From positions 118,585-182,584 of the forward strand of contig NW_025407863.1 of assembly GCF_003324165.1 (NCBI RefSeq): a stretch of 64,000 bases of DNA. The letters run 5' to 3'. The translations under genes and the position numbers were made by a program. The notes below the pieces were generated by a model. The model was not told where the DNA came from. It saw only the letters and a program-made list of their open reading frames with translations, and made no database searches. Shown here one piece after another: positions 33,271 to 45,635 of this stretch. The stretch's first letter is position 1; each line of letters starts with the position of its first letter. Source of the stretch: Naegleria lovaniensis (Eukaryota; Heterolobosea; Eutetramitea; Acrasida; Naegleriidae).

Positions 33271-34150
33271 ATGGATGGTTTTGCGTTTTATGAAATCTTT
33301 ACACGGCTTTTCTTGAATAAACAACAAGAGTGGAAAGGGTTCTCTGAATTGATTGCTTCTTTTTTCATTCGTACACGAAATTCACAGAATGAGTTTACAT
33401 CCTATTTGCCGTCAGAACACGATGATCAAAATCTAGTGTTGCGTTGTTTTAAATTGAGAACGGAAGATTATATGATGAATATTATCGAGGGGGAGGAGAC
33501 ACCAACATCCCAATCCGTCTTTGACTCGCTTCAATTTTTGGAAGAAGAACAAAAGAAAAAGATGATGTCCGACCTATACCAGCTGTTGCTTCCGTTGTCA
33601 GGATTTGATCTTTTCGATTTGTTCGTTAACAAAACTCTCACTCCGAAAGTTAATGAGACAAGAAGAACACCACAACCTCCAAACCCAGCAACACCTAAAC
33701 GCACGCTAGAACAAGTCACTAATCCTGCCAATCAAGAAAAAGACCCCAAGATGATGAAAAACACACCGTGTTCATCTTCAAAAGAGCCAAATGGCTCATC
33801 TTCGGAGCCAAGATCTGTTGGTGCAGACTCTCCCTCATCAAGAACATCGCAAAGTAAACAGTGTTGTGATGCTAGGCAAACAGAATTCTTCATCTACCTT
33901 AACACACTTAAAACCTCGCAACAGCACTAGTAGTATGGAACAAGCTCCAATGCAGCTCTCACAAAACGAAGAAGAAGATTATGAAGAAGAAATAGATAGT
34001 GAAGGGGATGAGTACTCGGATTGTAGTGATGAGGAGAAATGTGATGAAACATCAACAACCAAAAGTAACAGACCAACAAGAAAAGCAAAGGAACAAGGCA
34101 GTATTAAAACCAAGATGTTCATTCAAGGGCTCGAAAGTGACGAAATATAG
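33271..34150 (+). CDS. Hypothetical acidic protein
   Basis: Starts MDGFAFYEIFTRLFL with a helical domain of about 125 residues that I do not recognise, then a Pro/Ser/Thr-rich linker and an acidic tail (EEEDYEEEIDSEGDEYSD) followed by a basic TRKAKEQG patch. The two halves lie in different frames. A 22-nt segment at 33854-33875 begins GTAAAC and ends CTAG; removing it joins the frames as SQSKQNSSST and makes 285 residues. Alternatively one extra base is present. Nuclear location is plausible from composition only. Confidence 0.5.
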
Positions 34151-34477
34151 GAATGTGCCGACTCATGGATGTATTATGAAGGTCAATTGTTCCAATACTG
34201 AACTTTTTCTCTCATCAGACTGCTCGTGAGAGCCAATAAGCAATTCAAACGACGTTAACAACAATATAACACTCCATTTTACACTCTACCTTAAAGCAAT
34301 ATCTGAGAAGTATATTCACAAAGCTCTAAAACCTTACCTACCAATGGAAACGAACATTGTTTCAAAGGATTTTCTTGAATCATGAACATGCTTGTTTAGG
34401 GTACATGCCCATTCTGGCAGAGTTCATTTCGGCAAAGATAAGAGCCATTATACAACAATTTCAAAAAAAAAAGAATC
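34151..34477. other. Intergenic stretch upstream of the beta-helix gene
   Basis: No supported gene. An open frame from 34357 (MFQRIFLNHEHACLGYM) lacks coding signals and overlaps the better-supported first exon of the downstream gene in another frame. Confidence 0.5.
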
Positions 34478-37400
34478 ATGCCCGCTCGCTCATCCGTAAA
34501 TCAAAGGCGCCAAAGGGGTGTCTGGACACGCTTGTCCATCATTTGCATGTCCATGATGATCATGATGATATTTTTCGACCATGTAAGTAATATCTACATT
34601 ACATTAGTACATATATATAGCATGGACCAACAATATTTCAAAGACTTTTGTATTCTCTCAAAATTGTAAAATGGACACTTATTCCATTCCGTACGCATCA
34701 TTTGTGAGTCGTGTCATTGTCAATAAGGATAAGGACTTGCAATACAAAGTGAATGTGGTCAAGAAGTCATCCTCCTCACAACAACGATCCACCACTTCTT
34801 CTGAAAATGTTGAAGTTCAAATTTCCTATGATTCATCCTTAGGAGGTGTCGGTTATGTCGGTTACTCTTTGGATTCCATCAATGGAGCCATCTCTCTTCA
34901 GCTTGCAAAAGCGAATCAAACTCCTCTTGCTTCAGGAAGTGTTCCAGTCCAACCAAGCACAAGTGTTGTAACACCAAAACCATCCTCCAATCAAACAAAA
35001 CCCTTAAAATCGCATGTGGTGTCTGCTGCCACTTCCATGATACGAGAAGGGGGAAGAATATTCTGGTTCTCTCTTTTTGCAATGTTGTCGACTGGAATGT
35101 ACATGTTGTTTACCATTTCCAAATTTAAGAATCCATTCCATCAAACCATGACACTCACAATGTTTGTTTTGGCATTGTCTTTGGTTGTTGCCTCAACAAG
35201 CTCCAGTTTCTTAAATGCTGATATAGATGCCATGACAGAAATCAAGAATGGAAAATTAGCTTGTGCCATTCCAACCATCACTGTTCTCGTTCCACAAATT
35301 TACGAATTTGATATCAATCAAGAAGATCCTTCGTTGTCACCTCAATTCAAAACAGAAGTTAGTTTTGCTCCTCAGCAATATACAACTTCTTTTCAAAATG
35401 GTAGAGATGGTTATAAGGACGAAGAAGCCATCACCATTTCAACCATGTATATTGATACTTGGAATGAAATGAATGGTCAAACATTTTATGAAGATGATGT
35501 GGTCTTTGTTGGACACAATTCCCAATATGAAGCTCGCGTGTTGATGAGGTTTAGAAATTTACAAGGTAAACTTCCTCCAGGAGCTGTGGTCAGTTCTGCC
35601 TCTCTGGATTTGACCTATGTGGCTTGGGTTAAGGGATGTAAAATTCAAGTCCACCATATCAACACTTCATGGGTAGCTGCTCAAAAAACTGGATGGAGAT
35701 TTAAAAATTATGCCACGAGAGAAGAGTGGAGAATTCCGGGCGCTGCTGGAGATGTTGTCTTGAATTCCTATTCTAAAATGGAAAAGGCAATGAGTGACAT
35801 TGGAAATCAAATCAAATCCATTTCTCTCGATCCGTATATTGTTCAAAAATGGTTTGACAACAATACTGAAAATTATGGAGTCTTATTAAGAGAGGTCCCT
35901 GGAACGTTTGTTCGACCAACCATATTTGGCGGAAACTCATCCATAGCTTATCGACCTCGATTGACAGTGACATATCAGTTTCAACCCATGAAACCTCCTC
36001 AATATCCAATGGTGTTAACAGAGATACCTGTTAAATTCTTTGTTCAGTCCAATACTTCGAATTGTAACGTCACTGCATGTGGAAATGATGACACAGGGTC
36101 TGGCACTATTACAGCACCTTTCCGTTCTGTTGCCAAAGCATTAACGCTTGCACAGGATGGAGATGTCATCTTGCTTAGAGAAGGTGTTCATGCAGGTGGC
36201 TTGACGATTGATCGAGAAAATATTACTATTCAAGCATATGGATTGGAGAAAGCTGTCATTGCAAGTCCTGTCAACAACCCCCAACAAGCCATTAATGTTT
36301 ACTTGAGAAGAGGATCCAGTGGCAGTGTGCTACGAAATTTAGAGCTCATTGGAGGATTTGATTACAACATTCGAATAGAGTCATCGATTGATTGGGGAGG
36401 TAATAATGCAAAATTTGGAGCTTCTAATATTGTCATTGAGAGATGTAAAATACATGATAGTGGTTATCACTTGATCAAGATTGACTCACTATGCAACAAT
36501 GTTATCATTCGAAATAATGAATTTTACAACAGTGGAGTAAGAGTGAGAACAGGTGGTTCAGCGATTGTGCTCTACGATACCTATCTAACCAGAATTCAAG
36601 ATAACATGATTCACCACACAATGGGTGCAGCCATAATGATTAAATCTGGTGCAAGAAATTCCATCGTTGAAAGAAATTATATTACCAATAGTTATGGAGC
36701 TGGAGTGTTGGTTGGATTCTATGAAACGAGCGAATACTTTTCTGATGCCAATCAAAATCCTCTCTACTATCAAGCTGTGAATACCATTGTTAGAAATAAT
36801 ATCATTGCTAACACGTCAGGGGCTGGAATTGGATTGTATTCAGCTAAAAACCCACAAATTGTTTTTAACACAATATGGGCAGCTGCACAAGACAATCAAG
36901 CTGCAATTTTGATCAATCTCGTTCAAACATGGGTTTCTAACTCGTATTCACCAATTACTCCATGTATCAATGTCACACTTACCAACAATGTCATTTGTAC
37001 TTCAAGAGATAGAATTATTGAGATTCGAACACTTACCAGCTATGTGGATGACTCTGTGGTCGGTGGTCTTGAAGGTCAATCCCTCAATGTCTCATACAAT
37101 AGATACTATTCTCTTCATTTGGGAAGTAGTGGAGGAGTCTTTTCGGATCAAAGAAACTCCATTGGTTATGTGGGAGGTTTTTCTGGATGGAAATCCAAAT
37201 ACAATGATATTGGAAGTAGTGAAGGAAATCCATTCATTGATACGATCGCTTTTTACCCTCAATACCCATCTCCTCTCATTTTCAGTGGTGTTGAAATTGC
37301 TGGAATCATTTCTGACTATTTTGGAAGACCCATGATCAAAGGAAAAATTTCTATTGGCGCTTTGCAATTCATGAATGATGGTTTTAGTGATGATCCAACC

Positions 37401-40400
37401 AAGAAATACTCGATCACTAATATCATATATAGATTACCTTACCGTGGTTCTGCACCTCCAAAAGATGTATTACCGACATGGTCACCTCCAACGACGTATC
37501 GGGTGATTTATGTTTCTCCAACAACTGGAAGTGACTCGTCTGGAAATGGAACGTTGGAATTTCCGTATAAAACCATTCGTAAGGTGACCAACGTTGCTTT
37601 TATGAAGGACAATGATATTATCATTCTAAGAGGAGGAACATACAATGAGGGAGGAATTTCAATTACTTCCAACAATGTCACTATTAAGGCATTTGACAAT
37701 GAGGTGCCCATCATCACAAGTTCCATGAATGACGCCACTCAAATGAATGTATTTAAAATTTATTCCCAATTTGTGACATTGGAAGGATTAGAAATCATTG
37801 GAGGTTTTTACTATGGAGTCATGGTTGAACGCTCGGACGTTGTCATTCGTAAGGCAAAAATTCATCACACGGGATCTGATTGCATCAAATTGTCTCCCTT
37901 TTCAAAGCGAGTCACCATCACACAATCTGAAATTTATCAATGTGGTAAAAGAACCACGTATCAACAAGGAAATCCCAATCAAGGTGCAGCCAGTACCGAT
38001 GCCATTCGTGCCGTGAATGTGGACGATTTGATCGTCTCTCAAAATTATATTCACGACATTGCTGGAAGTGCCATTAAAACTCAAGGTGGAGGTCAGCGAG
38101 CACTCATTGAACGAAACTTAATTCTCAATGTTCAAGGTTTAGGTGTCACTGTTGGTTTTTACGAAGAAACTTCATACATGGATCCAACTCAAAACCCAGA
38201 TTACTATGAAGCCATTGACGCTGTGGTAAAGAATAACATCATTGTCAATGTACAGGGAGCAGGTGTTGGTTTGTATGCTTCTAAAAACAGTAAGGTCCTG
38301 CACAATACTTTGGTGAATGTGGCTCTTTCCATGCAAGTTCCAATTTTGATCGTAGCTAGTCCACATACGATGAATGCAGTTCAGTCACGAGGTCAATCGA
38401 ATCATGCTCCAATGATAGTTAATAACATTATTCAACTCTCTGAGGCTGGAGTTTCACAACTCATATATGAAGTGAGAGTACAAGATGGAGATGGTCTAGA
38501 TCAATCACAATTGAGTTCTGATTGCAATATTTATTTCAGCAATTACAATAATTATCACGGAAATTCTCAAGCATCTATTAGCTTCCTTGATAGACGATTA
38601 ACATCTTTTATATCAACATCTGATTTAGATTCATGGAGAAAACACATCAATAGTGATTACAATTCATCCATCGCAGATCCCCTTCTAGACTCCAATTTAA
38701 AGATTGGTATTCAAAGCCCAGCTCGAGGTAAAGCAATGTTTCTGTCAGAGGTCACAGAAGATTTCTATGGAAATTCTCGAACCAAGGTCAATAACGATAT
38801 TGGAGCATTGTTGTATTCTTCGGACTTGTCGAATTCGTCAGTCACACTGTTTCCACCGGCATTTTCTACCATCATCCAAACTAGTTCATCCAATCAGTGT
38901 TCGAATTATACCTTTATACTTCCCAGGACGTTCTATGTGGATAACGTCCATGGAAGAGACGGGGATTGTTTGGGAACATTCTCTAACCCTTTCAAAACGA
39001 TTAATCAGGCTTTGGCAGTTGCTCCTTCAGGTTCTAATATTACTCTTCGATATACAGGTGTTACCTATAATGAAAGTCTCTCTATTCGAACTCCATATAT
39101 TAGAATTTCCACCTATGAAAATGATCCAAAAGAAGCTTTAATTGTTTCATCCATCTACAACTCATTCATTCTTCACACCATTCGCTTTGAAGCAAGCGCA
39201 ATTGATAGCTCATTGGAGAGAGTTGAACTTCAAGGAGGATTCTTCTACACTTTGAAAATTGATGCAGACCAAGTAACTGTTAAAAATTGTATCATTCACA
39301 ACTGTGGTACCAAATGTGTGTTCATTTTGAAAGCCAACAATGTGACTCTGACCTCAAGTGAAGTTTATGACTCTGGTTCAAGACTTCCGTCTGAAGGTGA
39401 AGGAGTACATGCCTTGGCCTCTCATCATTTCACATGCACTGATAATTACATTCATGACATTGCTGCTGATGGTGTGAAAATTGAAGGAGGATGTCGAGAG
39501 AGCTACATTGAGCGAAATGCCATCTCGAATGCAGATCGAGGAATTTTAGTTGGAGGAAGAACTGATTCTATCCAGCTGTTTGACACCAACTCCAATCCTG
39601 AGCTCTATGAAAGTATTGATGCTACTGTGAGTAACAATATCTTAATGGCCATCTTCGGAGCTGGAATTGGAGTTTACGGCTCAAAGAATGCACACGTCAT
39701 TCACAATACCATTATAGATGCTTCACAATCCAATCAAGTGAGTGCTCCTCTTCATGTGACAAGCACGCTTCATCGAAATGGACTTCTTACTCCTGTATAT
39801 TCTCCTTGGATTTTGAACAATCTCATCTTTAACAAGGAGACCATCTCTTCTCCATTGTTTAGAATCGATGAAGGATCATCCCTCAATGCATCTATTACGG
39901 GAGGCTCCATTGTCATTAACAATAATGTGTACTACAACAAGAACAAGACGGCTCTCTTTGTAGATGGTCGAAAAAACACTGCTTTCAGTGGTTCATTGTC
40001 TAATTGGAAAACCAAAATTCAATCCTATTTTTCTGGTAGTAACGAAGCCAACAGTTTAGAAGGTGACCCTCAACTAAATTCACAACATTTATCCCCATCA
40101 TTAAGTTCTATGGCAACCAATGCAGGTCATGCTTCAACGACTGATTTAGATTTTTATGGTAATACTAGAAATCCAAATTCCATTGATATTGGAGCTGTCA
40201 TTTCAAGCAATAGCGTTGGTCCATTGTCAAAGCATGTACCTCGAACGCTTCCTACAAATATTTCACAAATTGCAGTGGCCAAGAGTTCTAGCATGGCTTC
40301 CATTCGATATCCTCCAACTGGTAATCAAAAAACTTGGTCTGCCCCTGGCTACACTTCTGATGATGCTGGTGAATTTGATCTTGCATGTCCAGTGTTCCTA

Positions 40401-41291
40401 CCTGATCATCCTTTCAATCAAGACATTTCGAATCTTCCTGTTCATCCCAGATCCGATGCATTCATTAATAATGTTGCAAGAAAGTACTTACACGCTGACT
40501 TTGGTACTGTGTATGATGGAGCTCTCAATGGAATACCATATATCATTGTTACCAAAGATCAACCCAAAGTTGGAATTCAAATTACATCCTACGCTTCAGA
40601 AAGTGACATAACAACTTATCCTTTTCCAGAAGGTGCTCCTATTGAAGGAGGACCAAATTCTAATGGAGACCGTCACATCATTGCCATTGATAAGGACAAT
40701 TGCAAACTCTATGAAACATGGAGAACATTTGTCATTGATAAGCAATATCGTGACACTACCGGTGGTGGCAATGTTTTTACAGCAGAATGTGGAGCTATTT
40801 TCAATTTAAATACAAGCAAAGCCATCCAGAGACCCTTAGGATGGACATCAGCTGATGCAGCTGGACTTCCTATTTTCCCATTGCTTGTCAGATATGATGA
40901 AGTAGTTGTGAAAAAGGAAATTAAGCATGCCATTCGATTCACAGTGGTTAAATCTCAGAAGGCCTTCATTTCTCCAGCATCACATTTTGCCTCTTCTCTC
41001 ACAGATCCCAATTTATTACCAATGGGAGCCAGAATTCGAATGAAAGCATCCTATGATTGTTCCAGTTATTCAGAGGAAGTACAAGTGATTTGTACAGCAC
41101 TGAAAAAGTATGGAGCTTATATGGCTGATAATGGTCAGGATTGGTACTTTAGTGGAGCACCACATCCCATGTGGAATGATAATCATTTGAATGATATGAA
41201 GAAGATTCCTTCGACTGCGTTGGAGGTTGTATACACTGAAAAAACATGTTTGGATGCCACTTGCTCAACGTGGAGAGATGAACTGAATTGA
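34478..41291 (+). CDS. Giant membrane-anchored protein with three beta-helix domains
   Basis: The main exon gives 2,206 residues from 34671. A likely first exon at 34478-34582 (MPARSSVNQRRQRGVWTRLS then a Met/Ile-rich helix) has an A-rich leader and joins in phase 0 through a 25-nt GTAAGT...TTAG intron, giving about 2,262. Two more hydrophobic helices lie at about residues 130-175 of the main exon. Residues about 240-440 resemble a DNRLRE/CBM96-type beta-sandwich (ARVLMRFRNLQGKLPPGAVV). Three right-handed beta-helix domains begin near residues 453, 942 and 1,420, each opening with the same motif (YVSPTTGSDSSGNGT..PYKTI; YVDNVHGRDGDCLGTF). The last 320 residues form a separate domain (GWTSADAAGLPIFPLLVRYD, LMPMGARI-like LLPMGARIRMKASYD, ADNGQDWYFSGAPHPMW). 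An extracellular polysaccharide-binding or -cleaving role is inferred. Confidence 0.82.
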
Positions 41292-41570
41292 GTGGTTACT
41301 TCAATAGGAGTTTCTTGGGAGGGTTTAAATGAAGTGTGGAATGGACGTGTATTGTCATCATGATCGATACTGCTTTAAACAGAGAAAGAGTTGCTGCTTT
41401 CCTAGTCAGAATCAAGCTTGATTATAGACATTGTTTGTTGTGTAATAAACTTGTCACTCGAATCAAGTGGAGAATTTCGAACTGTGTAAACGTGTGTCGA
41501 TGAGCCTTTTGAACAAAGAACCAAAGAGAAACCTAAGGCTCCTGTATTTGCTCAAAGCCTTAAATAAAAA

Positions 41571-43189
41571 ATGAGCTCCTCTCTGTTTCCTCAAAACTCC
41601 CACATTTCTAGGAGCGAATATGCATCCTCACCACCAAGAAAATATTCCTCTCTGTACGGAGAGAGTACAAGCAAAAAAGGGGTACTATCTGTTACGATGT
41701 TATCTAGCAATGAAGAAGATAAATCGGAACTTACTCTCAACCAATCATCATCTCTGGAAACTGAATCAAAAAAATCAGTCGGAACGGTAAGGAGCAGCTC
41801 ACCTCGTTCTCCTCGTGTTTGCTCCAATTTCAAAACAAAAATCACACTCCGAAAGAAAATACCAGACAATCAAAATCCTCCAAAACGAAAGGGGCACACT
41901 CTCACAGAATGGAAAAACAAACTGTATTTATTTGGAGGCTATCAAGGTTTCCATTCTAATGATTTGTGGATTCTAGACGCGAATAAGTGGAAGAAGGTAG
42001 AAGTACAAGGAGTCTTACCGCATAAACGGTCAAGTCATTCAGCTGTAATTTACAAAAATCATTTAGTAATTTTCGGAGGTGATAAAGGAAATGAACTGTT
42101 GAATGATATTTGGATTTTGGATTTAGCAAAGGAAGCTGAGGATATGAGGTGGAAAAAGATTGTTTCAAAAAATACACCTCCAAAACCAAGATATGCTCAC
42201 AATGCTGTCATAATGAACGAGAAAATGATTCTATTTGGAGGATATGGCGGAGAATATTTGAATGATATGTTTGAATTTGATTTTAAAACTTTAATGTGGT
42301 CACAAATTCATACTTTCCTCTCCCCACCCGCAAGATGTCACTTCAGTCTAGTTGCATTTTCTGAGAATAATAACTTACCCAATATTTTAGTGATGTATGG
42401 AGGATCCAACGGAGAGTCTTTAAATGATGTATGGGTGTTTGATGGCAATTGGATTTGCATTCAAAAACCGAAAGACACATCATGGTTAAACAATGAAACT
42501 CCAAGTCCAAGATCAAAGCATGCTGCCGTGAAGATTAGCTCAAACACTATGATAGTTTATGGGGAATGGTGGGATTATTTAAGGACAACGTTCTTTGGAC
42601 TCTCACTATTCTAGGTATAGATGAGAAGAAATATTCTCCTATTTGGAAACGAGTTGATCTGTTGGCACCAGAAAATTTTTCTCCAAGAGACTCCCACACA
42701 ATCAATATGCTTGGAAAAGAACTCATTATTTTTGGAGGTTATGGAGAAACCTCTTATCTCAATGACATTTGGGGCGGGGAAGTAATCATGACTGGGTCCA
42801 CAAATTCCAGCATGTCATCCCTGCAAGAGCTAAATGTTTCTCGAATATCTGAGCAATCGCTGACTGTGGATGAAGAATTGGCAAATGAAATTATTCATCG
42901 ATTGAATGGACTGGCTCCCAATCGAGAAGTTTCAGAGCAAAGTAATGATGAACATGCATACATGACTCCAAAAAAGAGTGAAGAGCTTGAAACCAATGAC
43001 CAAGAGACACTTGATCATGCGTTTCAAAAGATTAGACTACTAGAAGAGACTGTAATAGAATTAAGCGACATGGTTCAACAATTGGCAGTTTCACTTGCTG
43101 CTGAATCAAAGAAGAGATCCAGTCTTCAAAAAGAAGTTTCAACGTTAAAGCAAGCTCTGCACAACCTTACCTACTCTATAAATTTATGA
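41571..43189 (+). CDS. Kelch-repeat protein with C-terminal coiled coil
   Basis: A Ser-rich N-terminus (about 95 residues) precedes six kelch blades, for example KLYLFGGYQGFHSNDLWIL, HLVIFGGDKGNELLNDIWIL and ELIIFGGYGETSYLNDIWGG. A heptad-rich C-terminus follows (ETVIELSDMVQQLAVSLA), so the protein may dimerise. In the fifth blade the frame breaks in the G4 run at 42561-42564. One more G gives VYGGMVGLFKDNVLWTL and makes the coding length divisible by three (539 residues). I read this as a consensus error. Kelch propellers are protein-interaction platforms; the partner is unknown. Confidence 0.85.
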
Positions 43190-43283
43190 AAACATTGATG
43201 TCTTTACCGAAGGACAGCCTTCGACTAGAACGCAGTGTTTTCCAACTTGTTGTGGAAGTACCAAAGAAATCACAATCAAAAAA

Positions 43284-44603
43284 ATGAGTTCCTTCTCTTT
43301 TGGTGCTTCTCCCTCCTCCGCTTCTTCAGTGCCAGCAAGAAAATCAACCCGATCAAAAGCAAAGCCGAAATTTGCTCCCACAAACGAGAAAGATCCCTCC
43401 AATCATCAAAACTATGATTTCCAATCGATAACTAAAATGCCAAGCTATAGCTCAACTTCATTTGAGCAATTACGATATGAAGATATGATGGAGAAACGCA
43501 AAAAACAAAAAACTAATGATGTCAAATCCGATGCACAACTTGTACTGAATTTATTTGAAAAGAAGATGGTGAGCGGTGAACAAAGGTTCAAACCAACCGG
43601 ATCAGCAATGATTTTCACTTCCACTTCATCGTCGGCAAAAACAAATTATATGAATATGGATATTGCTTCATTGTTTAGGAATTATGAAAAATCAAACCGT
43701 GATGAAATTGAATCAAAGTTGGCTGATTGCAAGATTGTGTTTGATTCATCTCTAGATGACGTTTTTTATTGCCATAAAATTATTTTGATTTGCAGGTCTC
43801 CGTTTTTCAAGAGGTATGTGAATTTTTCGAAGCATGCTATTACAACTTTTTAACTTGTAATCTCCTTTAATGATATAATAATTGATAAACTGCTATCATT
43901 GGGAAATATCAGATTATTTGAATCTCACCCAAAATCTGAAAGCCTATCCTTTCCGTCTATTTCAAAGAATGTTATGAAAGCAATTTTACAGTGGATCTAT
44001 TGTGAATCGGTTGACCCAGAAGTTTCGAATGACGAAATTTTCATGGATTTGGTCCATGCATCTTTAATTTTTCATCAAAAGCCGCTATTTAGGCAATTAA
44101 TAGACTCCATGGAGTCTGAGTATTCATACAAGATTTGGGAGTTACCTGAACAACTTGAAAATCATTCTCTAAACTTGGAAGTGACAATAGATAATCAGCC
44201 AGTAACTATTTCTTATGCAGCATCATATACAGACGATATTAAGAAAATATTGGTCGAGTACAACATGAAGTCTAAAAAAGAATTTGTTCACAATCTTGAG
44301 AACGACCTTAAATCAGGAAAGGTTGCTGATTGTTGCCAGAAAATGTTCTTCCAGTCAATCCTTCCCTCTATTGAATATGAATCAATCACCCTTTCACCTA
44401 TCGCAACTGCAGGTCTATTGAAAATGGCCAAGGATTACTCCATGGAACCATCCCAAAAAAGAAAGCTGTTGAAAGTTGTTTTTTCAAATGGATCCTGTTT
44501 TCAACAAACAAAGTGGCAAAATTTTGGTAAAGAGCTTGTTGAAGAAACAAGTGACAAGGCCATCGACTTTCTTTATGAATGTACAATATCAGAAGTAAAA
44601 TAA
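43284..44603 (+). CDS. BTB/POZ-domain protein
   Basis: Two exons: 43284-43813 and 43913-44603, with a 99-nt GTATGT...CAG intron interrupting the BTB domain and restoring it as SPFFKRLFESHPK. About 406 residues. The N-terminal 140 residues are basic and Ser/Lys-rich (KSTRSKAKPKFAPTNEK). The BTB core is visible as ADCKIVFDSSLDDVFYCHKI, then FPSISKNVMKAILQWIYCES. The C-terminal part continues as a helical BACK-like region without kelch repeats. BTB proteins often act as adaptors for cullin-3 ligases; nothing in the sequence proves that here. Its start is 94 nt after the kelch gene's stop on the same strand. Confidence 0.8.
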
Positions 44604-44669
44604 TACCAAACACCTTGAAAATACAATCTTAAATAAAGAAAATTTATGTTCATGTGTACACGCTGGTTT

Positions 44670-45482
44670 TTACACTGATCTCGTTGTCTTGAAGAATTGA
44701 CGCAAAACAAAAACTTGTCCAACAGCCATCACCACGATACCAATCATTTCAGCAACACCCCAAAACATAACCTTTGTGTTAGTAGTTTCAGCCAAATCTC
44801 TGTGACTTTCTTCTCTCGTACGGTAGAATTTTTGCTCTTGTTGAATTTCCGATAGACCCTCTGTAAGTCTTAAAACTGATTTCACAATTGGATCCTTTTC
44901 ATCAAGCTTAGTAAGGTTTGGGTCAAAAAGATCTCCAACATGAATTTCAAAAGTGACTGTCTTTGATGTCAATTTTGACATACGATTAGAAAAACAGAAC
45001 TTGTATCTTCCAACTTCCACAGCTGTGAATGTATATTTTCCTTCTGTCTCTCCTTTACTCTCATGAACTAAAACTCCATTTGGTGATGCAATGGATAAAT
45101 CAATATCCAAGTAGCCTCCGCTTGACACTTGGAATTGCAAAAGTACTTTTGCCTGTTCAAAGACAGTGTTGACATTATTTAGAAATTTAAATTCATGTGA
45201 TATTTCCAAAATATGTAACAATAACATCCATGATCATCATTAAATCCAATATTGAAAATAATATCGTAACAACAAAATCATCAAAATCATTCCATGATCA
45301 CGCCATTCCGAATCAATTCATCCATCTGAACTTACATTAGGCTTCTTAACCTCCTCCCAAAAACATTGTTCACTCAAAGGATCAATCTTTACCGACAAAG
45401 CATCAACCCAAGTCGCAACCGAGCTTATCATCAAAACAAACGCAATACATAAAGCAACCAAGGAACTAACACGTGGCATTTT
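44670..45482 (-). CDS. p24/emp24 family cargo receptor (TMED)
   Basis: Type I membrane protein of COPI/COPII vesicles in the ER-Golgi loop. Exon 1 is 45336-45482 (signal peptide MPRVSSLVALCIAFVLMISS, mature start near LSVKIDP). Exon 2 is 44670-45152, joined as EEVKKPN-AKVLLQFQVSSGG. The GOLD domain has the disulfide pair CFWEEV...FCFSNRMS. A coiled coil (LTEGLSEIQQEQKFYRTRE) and one transmembrane helix (VMFWGVAEMIGIVVMAVGQV) follow, with a short tail, VLRQFFKTTRSV, containing the FF COPII signal but no KKxx. I chose the ATG at 45482, which places the signal first; one at 45509 would add nine basic residues. Confidence 0.92.
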
Positions 45483-45635
45483 TTTAAATTGTTTAAAACG
45501 CTTCATCAAACACGAATTCGCAACTCTTTATTCTAATACCAATGTTTAATCATTAACAATTAATATTCAAAATCTAGACAACAATATATGATGTAAAAAT
45601 TATTTTACTGATTTTGTATTTTATCATGGTAAAAA

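Noticed and set aside
34357-34590. Open frame MFQRIFLNHEHACLG...
   Set aside because: Overlaps, in another frame, the signal-anchor exon that joins the beta-helix gene with good splice sites.
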